A DNA stretch of 64,000 nt from NCBI RefSeq assembly GCF_019879105.1, contig NZ_CP082249.1, positions 2,480,001 to 2,544,000 on the forward strand. Reading direction: 5' to 3'. The notes beneath the pieces were generated by a model. That model saw nothing but the letters and a program-made list of their open reading frames with translations, was not told the DNA's origin and searched no databases. This stretch comes from Natrinema sp. SYSU A 869 (GTDB lineage Archaea; Halobacteriota; Halobacteria; Halobacteriales; Natrialbaceae). How positions within the stretch are numbered: position 1 is the first letter of the stretch; each line of letters starts with the position of its first letter. Below, piece after piece: positions 8,828 to 15,734 of this stretch. A program made the translations under genes and the position numbers.

Positions 8828-9208
8828 AGGACGGTTGGCCGCGGTTTCCTACTTAAATTCGCGGACGGATCTGCAGCGCCGAGGACCGCCTCGTAGCGGC
8901 GATTCGGATGGCGCTGGGCCTCGAGGTATCGTAGCCACTGAAAGTCACTGCACACTCGATCACACGACAGCTGTACGATCGATGTATACATCGTGTCAGT
9001 TGATACTATAACGGGGGCCGATGAGCGACTCGCCGCGGCCACCGACGCTGCGGTGACGCGGTACGAACTCGATTAGATCATCTCTCACATGGTGTTCTGG
9101 CCCCTATCCGACGGATCCGGCGGTTCCATGGTCGCCTCCGCGTTTCTGGCCACTGTTCTCCGTCCCGTGACTACTATGACCAGCGACCGACCCGGTTGCG
9201 TGCAGCGA
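8828..9208. other. Intergenic gap containing an inverted-repeat element
   Basis: 381 bases with no supported gene. The only structure seen is the inverted-repeat element at 8927-9010. The remainder presumably carries the promoter for the leftward zinc-finger gene. Confidence 0.5.
8927..9010. mobile_element. MITE-like element, copy 1
   Basis: An 84-base unit starting tatcgtagccactgaaag and ending gatactata. It aligns over its full length with 63673-63755 (83 bases) with an identical core cgacagctg. In copy 2 the ends form a clear inverted repeat (tatcgtagccgctgaaa against tttcagtggcgactata); in copy 1 the right end has decayed. No ORF and no transposase nearby, as expected for a non-autonomous element. 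Confidence 0.65.
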
Positions 9209-9439
9209 TTAGTCGATACAGACGTACGTTCGGGTCGTGCCGACTCCCTCGAGCGGCCGAATGGTGGTCGTAACCGTCTCGAGGAGGTCGTGGGGTTCGT
9301 CGCCCGTTAATTCGACCATCACGTCGAAGTCACCCGTGATGACGTGCGCCGCGACGATGCCCTCGGTATCGCGGAGAGTCTCGCACACCTCTTCGGACAT
9401 TCCAGTCGCGGCGTCGATCATCGCATATGCGTCGACCAT
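9209..9439 (-). CDS. Small Lrp/AsnC-type ligand-binding (RAM) protein
   Basis: A 76-residue stand-alone RAM domain: MVDAYAMIDAATGMSEEV, then EGIVAAHVITGDFDVMVELTG, and a final strand TRTYVCID. This beta-alpha-beta-beta-alpha-beta domain is the effector-binding half of Lrp/AsnC regulators; the helix-turn-helix half is absent. Such proteins may modulate partner regulators or transporters by binding amino acids. The start is the ATG at 9437-9439; a longer in-frame reading to 9592 adds non-conserved sequence. Confidence 0.85.
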   Translation of the reverse strand: MVDAYAMIDAATGMSEEVCETLRDTEGIVAAHVITGDFDVMVELTGDEPHDLLETVTTTIRPLEGVGTTRTYVCID

Positions 9440-9784
9440 TTCCACCGATCTACGTCGGCAGGCCTCAAAAAACGAGAGTGCAACGGTGGTCGTCGGGCAG
9501 TCTTCGTTCGATACTGCTGCAGCGGTCACTGTGCCGTTTGCAACTGTCTCGACTGCGACCGGAGCGAAACCGCTGTCGGCAAACCGTCTCACCAGGCCCG
9601 CTCATGGGCGTCGATCAAACGGACTGCTGTCGAGACCTGTCGAGCAGGCGGACCGTTCCCGCGCGAGGCGTATCGATCGAAGAAGGCGACCGCCGCGATC
9701 TCTCCGACGGTCGGTTTCCCGGTTCGGAGATCGCTTCGGATGAGAAAGACGCGGACCAAACTGCTCGACAGTGGACGGTTCGCG
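9440..9784. other. Intergenic gap, no gene seen
   Basis: 345 bases between two leftward genes. Several frames are open but overlap one another and resemble nothing I can name. One leftward frame contains GEIAAVAFFDRYASRG, which might be a decayed coding remnant; support is too weak to call. Confidence 0.4.
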
Positions 9785-10477
9785 CTACCTCGTTCCGTTT
9801 GCGTTCCCCGGCCCGCCGCCGCGGCTGTCGTCGGATCGATTCTCGCTGGCCTCGCTCGGACCGCTGGGGTCGCGCTCGTTCCCGGCCGATCTGTCGACGC
9901 CGTCGCCAGCGATTGAGCGAGCGATTGCTGCGGTTTCGGGCCCGCCGCGGTCGCCGGCTCGCTCCCGCAGCGTGCGAATCGACTCCGCATCGACGCCACG
10001 GTCCGCGAGAGCTCCGGGTGGGAGTCCGGCTGCGGCGGCCTCCGCCGTTGTGGCCCGTCGCTCGAGGCTCCGCATCTCGGCAACGGTTTTCGCGACTTCG
10101 GCGCGATAGCGCCCCTCGCTAATCTCGCCGGCCTCGCGGGACTCGTTGAGGTCCACGAGTTTCTCCTCGAGGTCCGTCATGCGCGCCTCGGTCTCGTTGA
10201 CTCCCGTGGCGACGACGGCGGCTTTCGTCCGGTTCGACTCGGCGTTCGCGATCCTGGCACCGAAGGCCCGTTCCGAGACATTGCCCTCGATCTCGGCGTT
10301 CTGTACGCCGACGGCGGCGGCGAATTGCTCGCCCGGTCTGATCGACTCATTGCCCGCGTCGGAGTCGGTCTCCGCTTGCGCCCCACCGCTCGAGACAACG
10401 CTCGCCGCGGCGAGGGGGACTGCAACCGTCGCGACGACGAGTATCGCTGCCAGCGTGATCGATGTGGTTCGATTCAT
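9785..10477 (-). CDS. Secreted or membrane-tethered acidic haloarchaeal protein
   Basis: A 230-residue exported protein. Residues 1-30 (MNRTTSITLAAILVVATVAV, then PLAAASVVSSGGAQA) form a Sec signal peptide. Residues 45-160 are helical and charged with coiled-coil character (EARMTDLEEKLVDLNESREAGEISEG, EMRSLERRATTAEAAAAGLPPG). The last 70 residues are Gly/Ser/Asn/Asp-rich and disordered. The family is common next to the membrane-anchored HTH protein that follows upstream (10658-11800), and the pair may act together in envelope sensing, which is inference from neighbourhood only. ATG 10475-10477 was preferred over one 11 codons earlier because it opens directly on the signal peptide. Confidence 0.78.
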   Translation of the reverse strand: MNRTTSITLAAILVVATVAVPLAAASVVSSGGAQAETDSDAGNESIRPGEQFAAAVGVQNAEIEGNVSERAFGARIANAESNRTKAAVVATGVNETEARMTDLEEKLVDLNESREAGEISEGRYRAEVAKTVAEMRSLERRATTAEAAAAGLPPGALADRGVDAESIRTLRERAGDRGGPETAAIARSIAGDGVDRSAGNERDPSGPSEASENRSDDSRGGGPGNANGTR

Positions 10478-10657
10478 TGGTGAGTGATTGGTTCGTTCGG
10501 TAATAAACACTCGAGGCGGTGACTTGGGTTCATCGACGGTTTCCCCGATTTAACGCCGTTTTCGATCCGTTGCCGTCCATCGGTTTCGCCGATTTCGCCG
10601 GTTTCTCCGGATTCGGTCCCACAGCCGGATTCGATCCGTCGGATGGTCTATTTCGAG

Positions 10658-11800
10658 TCATTTCGCTCCGTCACCACCCGTCCCGTCTGCTTCCCCGTCG
10701 CCCGCGTCGGGAAGGGAGAGCACGTTCTCACGACCGAGGCGGAACGACTCGAGTTTCCCGTCCTCGCGGAGGCCGCTGACGACCTTGCTGGTCTTCGCGT
10801 CGGTCCAGCCGAGTTCCTCGACGACCGCCTGCTGTTTCATCCGACCGCCCCGCTCCTTGACGAGTCGGAGGACCTGTTCCTCGTTGCTGAGAAGTTCCAT
10901 GTCGGGCGCGCCGCTCGCGCTCATACCCGCCGAGTCGTCAGCCGTCGCCGACGCCGGCGCGGTCCCCGAACTGGCGATCGGCTCGGGTCCGGAATCGGAA
11001 TCCGAACTGGGAGCGTCGTCCCCGCCGGTCGTCTGCGCTGTCGCCGACTCGCGGGTGCGGTACCACCACGCGCCAGCGACGGCGAGTCCACCGACGACGA
11101 CCGCAGCGACTGCCATCGCGGCCGTGCTCGGCTCAGATCCGGCGGCGCTCACGACGACCTGTGGTTCTCCGGAGACGAAGTCGGTCTCGCCGCCCCGCCA
11201 GATCACAGCCTGCTCGCGCTCGTCGTCCGGACCTGGCGTGACCGACGTGCGCTCGTAGCCGTCTGGCCACTCGACCAGCAATCGCGTCCCGTCATCAAGG
11301 TAGAGCCCCTCGATCGCGTCGCCGGCGCGGAGTTCGTTGCCGTCGACGGCCGCGAACCCGTCCCAGCGGAAGGTGTACCTAACGACGCCGTACTCGCGTG
11401 CGAGCGACTGGCGCGCGGTCGTCACGTCGAACCCGTCGGCAGCCATCTCGCGGCCCGTCGCGTTGTTCGCCGTCGCAACCGTCTCGTTCAGTCGATCGGC
11501 GAACGACTGCGTGTGGGTTTCGGGGTCGTCCCGAATGTCATCCTGCAGCGATTCAAACGCCGTCGTGCTCTCATTGTCGTCGAGCCGAACCCAGAACTCG
11601 AGGGTCCACTCGGCGGTGCCGTTCGGCCGGAGCGCGACATCCATCCGGACCTCGTCCGCATCGATCCGGTCTTGCTGGACTGCGAACGGGTTCGATTGTG
11701 ACCGCCCGCTGGTCGTGGCTTCGGTGACGGCGACGACCGGGCCCGCTGCGACGAGAAGCACCGCGATGACCACGGCTGTCACGCCGACGCGAACGTTCAT
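10658..11800 (-). CDS. Membrane-anchored HTH regulator with extracellular domain
   Basis: A 380-residue protein. It has a signal sequence (residues 1-25, VTAVVIAVLLVAAGPVVAV), an extracellular beta-rich domain (about 30-225), one transmembrane helix (AAMAVAAVVVGGLAVAGAWWY, about 226-247), an acidic linker, and a cytoplasmic winged helix (about 305-370, LLSNEEQVLRLVKERGGRMKQ then VVEELGWTDAKTSKVVSGLREDG). The architecture implies that an outside signal is relayed to DNA binding. The ligand and targets are unknown. It lies immediately upstream of the secreted coiled-coil protein on the same strand. Confidence 0.82.
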   Translation of the reverse strand: MNVRVGVTAVVIAVLLVAAGPVVAVTEATTSGRSQSNPFAVQQDRIDADEVRMDVALRPNGTAEWTLEFWVRLDDNESTTAFESLQDDIRDDPETHTQSFADRLNETVATANNATGREMAADGFDVTTARQSLAREYGVVRYTFRWDGFAAVDGNELRAGDAIEGLYLDDGTRLLVEWPDGYERTSVTPGPDDEREQAVIWRGGETDFVSGEPQVVVSAAGSEPSTAAMAVAAVVVGGLAVAGAWWYRTRESATAQTTGGDDAPSSDSDSGPEPIASSGTAPASATADDSAGMSASGAPDMELLSNEEQVLRLVKERGGRMKQQAVVEELGWTDAKTSKVVSGLREDGKLESFRLGRENVLSLPDAGDGEADGTGGDGAK

Positions 11801-12133
11801 ACGAGTCGGTACTTGCCACTTCGGTTAAAACATATGGAAGTCGTAGAAACGGCTCGAGTGACACGCTTCCAACACTGAACGCCGGATACGGTTCGGAACT
11901 GGTCAGTGACCTATCACCAGATGGCCTCGTTCGGTCCGGCCGCGTCACCACCGGGGTAAGGCTCCGAACGACTTCGCTGAGCGACTCGACGGCACCGCTG
12001 ACGGACTCGGTTATCGCCTCGAGTACGCCGGAGTCGAACTCCGAGACCGGATCCGGAAGGTCGTTCGGAGACCGTCGATCGGCCGTCCCTCGACCCGTGC
12101 CGATGACGGACAATATTCGGCCGCTCGAGGCCG
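11801..12133. other. Intergenic gap, no gene seen
   Basis: 333 bases. The left end has an A+T-rich patch (gttaaaacatatg near 11824-11836) that may be the promoter of the HTH regulator. Nothing else is recognised. Confidence 0.45.
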
Positions 12134-12484
12134 TTATGCACCGGGAACGCCGAACGCACCGACACCGAGTCGGAAGATGGCGTTGAGCACGAAGAGGATG
12201 GCGAGCGCGGCGAGCCAGGCGATAAAGCCGATGGCCGCGGCCGTCCCCCAGCCGCCAGGGTACCGCCAGTTGATCACCCAGACCCAGGCGATCAGCGCGA
12301 GTATCGGGCCGAGCAGCGGTACCCATGAGGTCAGTGCCCACGCGATTGCGCCGAGGAGGGCTGTAACGACTGCGTGCGAGTAGTCGTCGACGTCGACGAT
12401 GAACCGCGCGCTGGCGAAGATCGCCAGTCCGCCGACGAGCAGTGCGACCAGGAAGGCAACGACCGATCCGATGACAGCGACCAT
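12134..12484 (-). CDS. Small four-helix membrane protein (copy 1 of a paralog pair)
   Basis: A 116-residue integral membrane protein with about four transmembrane helices (VIGSVVAFLVALLVGGLAIF; VVTALLGAIAWALTSWVPLL; LALIAWVWVINW; AAAIGFIAWLAALAILFVLN). The conserved loop DVDDYSHAVVTALLGAIAWAL matches DAQDYAHAVLTALLGALAWAL in the protein at 12773-13147, and both end in xGVPGx, so they are paralogs. The function is unknown. The ATG at 12482-12484 is chosen; one five codons earlier is equally possible. Confidence 0.78.
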   Translation of the reverse strand: MVAVIGSVVAFLVALLVGGLAIFASARFIVDVDDYSHAVVTALLGAIAWALTSWVPLLGPILALIAWVWVINWRYPGGWGTAAAIGFIAWLAALAILFVLNAIFRLGVGAFGVPGA

Positions 12485-12639
12485 AGAACCCACTTCCACG
12501 GCCGACCAATTATAACGATGCCATTAGCTATCGCCACTCCTGTGTCAATACGAACGGAGCCGCTCGAGCCCCGTGACCGCGATTGACTTCGTTGTCGGCG
12601 CAGCTGTAATCGGATCCGGGCAAAGAAATCGGACGTTCG

Positions 12640-12771
12640 GAAGCGTCAGCGGGGGCAGGGTGAGGGTGGGGGTGGGGGTGCGGATGTGGTGGAGGGGGAG
12701 CATCAGCGGGGAGCCGGATAGAGGGCCGTCAGCGGGACTGCGTCGGTGGAGGGAGCGCCAGCGGGGAGCGG
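12640..12771 (+). repeat. G-rich low-complexity tract between the paralogs
   Basis: The + strand is dominated by G runs (gggggcagggtgagggtggg near 12652, then more runs of five G) and a recurring (t/c)cagcggg motif at about 12644, 12700, 12728 and 12759. The tract could form G-quadruplex structures. It lies in the non-coding space between the two leftward membrane-protein genes. Confidence 0.55.
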
Positions 12772-12772
12772 T

Positions 12773-13147
12773 TCAGATACCCGGCACGCCGAGTGCCGAG
12801 ACCGAGCTGATTCCGATCAACTCGAGGGCTGCGAGGACGACCACTGCGGCCGTCCAAGTGACGACGCCGACGCCGGCGGTTTGGAGCCAGCCGAGCCGGT
12901 AGCGTCGCTTGACGATCGCGACCCAGGTGACGATTGCCAGCGCGCCGCCGATCAACGGTATCGGCTCGAGAAGGGCCCAGGCCAGCGCGCCGAGCAACGC
13001 GGTCAACACCGCGTGGGCGTAGTCTTGAGCATCGGCGAGGACGTGGGTGCTGGCGTGGAGGGCCACGCCGCCGACCAGCAGGCTGACGACGAACGTCAGC
13101 AGCCGATCCTCGAGACCGATCGCCGTCGGCAGAGCTGGTGTGGGCAT
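12773..13147 (-). CDS. Small four-helix membrane protein (copy 2 of a paralog pair)
   Basis: A 124-residue membrane protein with about four hydrophobic helices (LLTFVVSLLVGGVALHAS; AVLTALLGALAWALLEPIPL; GGALAIVTWVAIV; TAGVGVVTWTAAVVVLAAL) and basic loops (KRRYRLG). It shares the DxxDYxHAVxTALLGAxAWAL core and the C-terminal GVPGI with the 12134-12484 protein, so a local duplication produced the pair. It starts 11 bases after the stop of the upstream acidic secreted protein, suggesting one transcript. Confidence 0.78.
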   Translation of the reverse strand: MPTPALPTAIGLEDRLLTFVVSLLVGGVALHASTHVLADAQDYAHAVLTALLGALAWALLEPIPLIGGALAIVTWVAIVKRRYRLGWLQTAGVGVVTWTAAVVVLAALELIGISSVSALGVPGI

Positions 13148-13158
13148 GGGGGTATCAG

Positions 13159-13707
13159 TTACGCGTCAGTCTGTTCGTCGCTATCGTTCGACTCGGTCCG
13201 CTCGTCGGTCTGCTCGTTGTCGTCTTCGTCGGCTTGCGAGTCGTCCGCGTCGGTATCGTCTCCTTCATCGGCATTGTCAGCCTCGTCGCCTTCATCTACG
13301 TCGTCAGCGTTGTCATCTTCGCCTGCATTCTCGTCGTCCGGCGTCACGTCGCTGATCGCGTCGCCGAGCGAGCCGTCGAAGTCACTGTTTAGGAACGACG
13401 AAACCCGGTCGTGGATCGCGGAGACGTGCTCGGGAACCTGCGCGGGGAGGTCGGCGTTCGGCCCCTGTCCGTTCCCGTTATCCGAGTCGCTGCCGGCCGC
13501 GGCTCCGTTCTCGCTTCGGTCCTCGTTTCCGTTCGTGTGGTCATCCGCGTGCCGGTCGTCCGAGGCGTGTTCGTTCGCGTGCTGGTCGTCCGTCTCGTCC
13601 GCACTCGTGTCCACGGAGACGGGCGCGTTTCCGGGTGCTGCAGCAGCGAAGCCGGTTGCCGCGATCAGTACTGCACAGATGACTGCGATGAGCGTCGTTC
13701 GTTTCAT
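13159..13707 (-). CDS. Secreted, extremely acidic low-complexity protein
   Basis: A 182-residue protein. Residues 1-24 (MKRTTLIAVICAVLIAATGF plus AAAA) are a clear signal peptide. The mature part is largely Asp/Glu/Asn/Ser/His, with a short possibly folded section (LPAQVPEHVSAIHDRVSSFL) between two disordered arms. The function is unknown; secreted acidic polypeptides of this kind are common in haloarchaea. The ATG at 13705-13707 is followed directly by the signal peptide. Confidence 0.75.
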   Translation of the reverse strand: MKRTTLIAVICAVLIAATGFAAAAPGNAPVSVDTSADETDDQHANEHASDDRHADDHTNGNEDRSENGAAAGSDSDNGNGQGPNADLPAQVPEHVSAIHDRVSSFLNSDFDGSLGDAISDVTPDDENAGEDDNADDVDEGDEADNADEGDDTDADDSQADEDDNEQTDERTESNDSDEQTDA

Positions 13708-14014
13708 AGTGCATCCGACTCTCGGTGGGTCGATCGACTTGAAGGGGGTCGCCGTGAACTGGGTTTTCGAGTGTTTGGAGCCATTTTCTGGACGTTTTCG
13801 TCGGTTTGTGGGCCGTTCAACGCCGATCGAATATGGTTGCGACGACGACGGTCGGTGAGTCGGGAATGCGGTGACCGAGAGGAGCGAACGGGGACGGTGC
13901 GCACTCGCCAGCGACGCGCTGGGAATGATATCGGTCGCTCTCGCGGTCTAGCGCTATACGAGTCATATACCGTGTCTACACAACAGACTTCAGCGGCGCT
14001 ACCGATCATCGGAT
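13708..14014. promoter_or_regulatory. Divergent intergenic region with TATA-like boxes
   Basis: 307 bases between the leftward secreted protein and the rightward PfpI gene. Boxes gctatacg (13952-13959) and catatacc (13965-13972) lie 40-60 bases before the PfpI start; either could drive it. No gene is seen. Confidence 0.45.
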
Positions 14015-14608
14015 ATGGCCGATATTACCGCTGAAATCGTGCTGTTCGATGGCTTCGACGAACTCGACGCGATCGGGCCCTATGAAGTCCTCGAGAACGG
14101 GGCTCAGGCCGGCGCATCCCTCGAGACGCGGCTGGTGACGCTCGAGGAGACCGATCTCGTGACGGCGAGTCACGGGCTGCGCGTCGAGCCCGACGGGACG
14201 CTTAGGGACCCGGATATCCTGCTCATTCCCGGCGGCGGCTGGACCACTGAGGGCGGTGTCCGGGCTGTCGTCGAGGACGGGGCGCTCTCCGCGGCCGTCG
14301 GCGAACGAGCCGCGACCGGTTCGACGATCGCGTCGGTCTGTACCGGCGCGATGGTGCTGGCCGAAGCGGACGTCCTTGAGGGCCGGCCCGCGACGACCCA
14401 CGCCGTCGCGACGGACGACCTCGAAGCGTACGCTGCCGACGTTCTCGACGCGCGCGTGGTAGACGACGATGACGTGCTCACCGCCGGCGGCGTGACCGCG
14501 GGGATCGATCTGGCGCTGTGGTTGCTCGAGCGCGAGTTCGGCGCGGCAATCGCCGAGACGGTCGAAACGGAGATGGAACACGAACGGCGCGGCGAGGTCG
14601 TCCGCTGA
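14015..14608 (+). CDS. DJ-1/PfpI family protein
   Basis: A 197-residue cytoplasmic protein of the class I glutamine amidotransferase-like superfamily. It opens with ITAEIVLFDGFDELDAIGPYE, and the nucleophile elbow ASVCTGA carries Cys109. The early glutamate (DELDAIGPYEVLE) and the GGGW turn (LLIPGGGW) are typical. Members act as glyoxalases, deglycases, chaperones or transcription-factor parts; no HTH is attached here. The closest architecture is the ThiJ/PfpI proteins of about 200 residues. The start ATG 14015 follows the AT-rich promoter region. Confidence 0.88.
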   Translation: MADITAEIVLFDGFDELDAIGPYEVLENGAQAGASLETRLVTLEETDLVTASHGLRVEPDGTLRDPDILLIPGGGWTTEGGVRAVVEDGALSAAVGERAATGSTIASVCTGAMVLAEADVLEGRPATTHAVATDDLEAYAADVLDARVVDDDDVLTAGGVTAGIDLALWLLEREFGAAIAETVETEMEHERRGEVVR

Positions 14609-14660
14609 TCACTCGGCCCGACGCCTGCCAAACGGCTATACGGGACGATCGAATAGCCGG

Positions 14661-15317
14661 ATGTACATGACTGCTGTCTTGTTCGATATGGACGGTGTGT
14701 TGGTCAACAGTGAAGACTACTGGGTCGTGTTCCAGCGCGAGGATATTCTTCCGGCGACCGTCCCCGATGAAGACGTCGCCGTCGCCGAAACGAGCGGGAT
14801 GAACTTCCGCGAGATCTACGACTACCTCGACGAGGAGTACGGTGCGGCCATCTCCCGCGAGGAGTTCATCCAGCGGTTCACCGAGGCCGCAGAGGAGATC
14901 TACACCGAGCGTGCCGAACTGCTCGACGGGCTCCATGACCTCCTTGCCGAACTCGACGACCGCGGCATCCCGACGGCGCTCGTCTCATCCTCGCCCCACG
15001 ACTGGATCGGCATGGTCACGGAGCGCTTCGACCTCGAGGGCGAGTTCGATCGCGTCATCAGTGCCGACGATATCGACGCGGCGAGCAAGCCGGCCCCCGA
15101 TGTCTTCGAGTACGCCGCCGACGAAATCGGCGTCCCCGCCGCGGAGTGTGTCGTCGTCGAAGACTCGGCAAATGGTATCGAGGCGGCCGCTCGAGCGGGG
15201 GCGAACGTGATCGCGTATCGGATTGACGCTCACGGGGATATCAACCGCTCGCCAGCCGACGAGATCGTGGACTCGCCGGCAGAGCTTCGGGAGCGGATAC
15301 TTGCATTGACGGAGTGA
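14661..15317 (+). CDS. HAD-superfamily hydrolase (beta-phosphoglucomutase-like)
   Basis: A 218-residue HAD phosphatase/phosphomutase. Motif I is LFDMDGVLVNSED with the nucleophile and general-acid Asp pair at residues 9 and 11. Motif II is ALVSSSPHDW, the Lys of motif III is in ASKPAPDVFEYA, and motif IV is VVVEDSANGIEAA. The helical cap between motifs I and II places it in subfamily I (PGM/phosphoglycolate-phosphatase-like). The substrate is unknown. An ATG two codons in (14667) is an equally good start. It follows PfpI by 52 bases on the same strand. Confidence 0.9.
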   Translation: MYMTAVLFDMDGVLVNSEDYWVVFQREDILPATVPDEDVAVAETSGMNFREIYDYLDEEYGAAISREEFIQRFTEAAEEIYTERAELLDGLHDLLAELDDRGIPTALVSSSPHDWIGMVTERFDLEGEFDRVISADDIDAASKPAPDVFEYAADEIGVPAAECVVVEDSANGIEAAARAGANVIAYRIDAHGDINRSPADEIVDSPAELRERILALTE

Positions 15318-15391
15318 GCGTAGCGGTATCGAATCCGATCTATGACAATTCGTGACGAACTGTTATCCGACTGCTCGCGACGAGAGCGGGT

Positions 15392-15701
15392 ATGGACTGT
15401 GCCTTCTGTGAGTCACCCGTCTAGTTCAACCAGCACAAGATGGACATCGGATCTTCGAGTTATCGAACCCGGAGAACAAGTGGTGACTCTGCCGCGACTG
15501 TGTCGAAATACGAATGCAGGGACACAAGGCGAGGGACCCTACGGCGAGCGGAGCACGTGTATCGACTGTGATTCGGCGGTGGCGTACGGCATCGCACTGT
15601 TGAAGAAAATCGCCCGTGGGGACGCAGTAACTGACGGGACCATCTTCCAGGTTCTCTGTGAGACGCACTTCGACGAACGAACGGGCGAGGGGATCGTGTA
15701 A
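15392..15701 (+). pseudogene. Broken small zinc-ribbon protein gene
   Basis: Three reading frames are needed to read one protein-like sequence. Frame one starts at ATG 15392 (MDCAFCESPV), meets TAG at 15422-15424, then continues FNQHKMDIGSS. A second frame from 15466 gives NPENKW, a stop, then LCRDCVEIRMQGHK. A third frame gives GEGPYGERSTCIDCDSAVAYG through HFDERTGEGIV, ending at TAA 15699-15701. The CxxC pairs (CAFC, CRDC, CIDC) suggest a small zinc-binding protein of about 100 residues. One continuous frame from 15342 is open but its first half is not Cys-pair-like. Decay is the simplest reading; sequencing errors could explain the frameshifts but hardly also two stops. Confidence 0.6.
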
Positions 15702-15734
15702 CGGCTCGAGCGGCCGTCGACCACTCCCGTTTCA

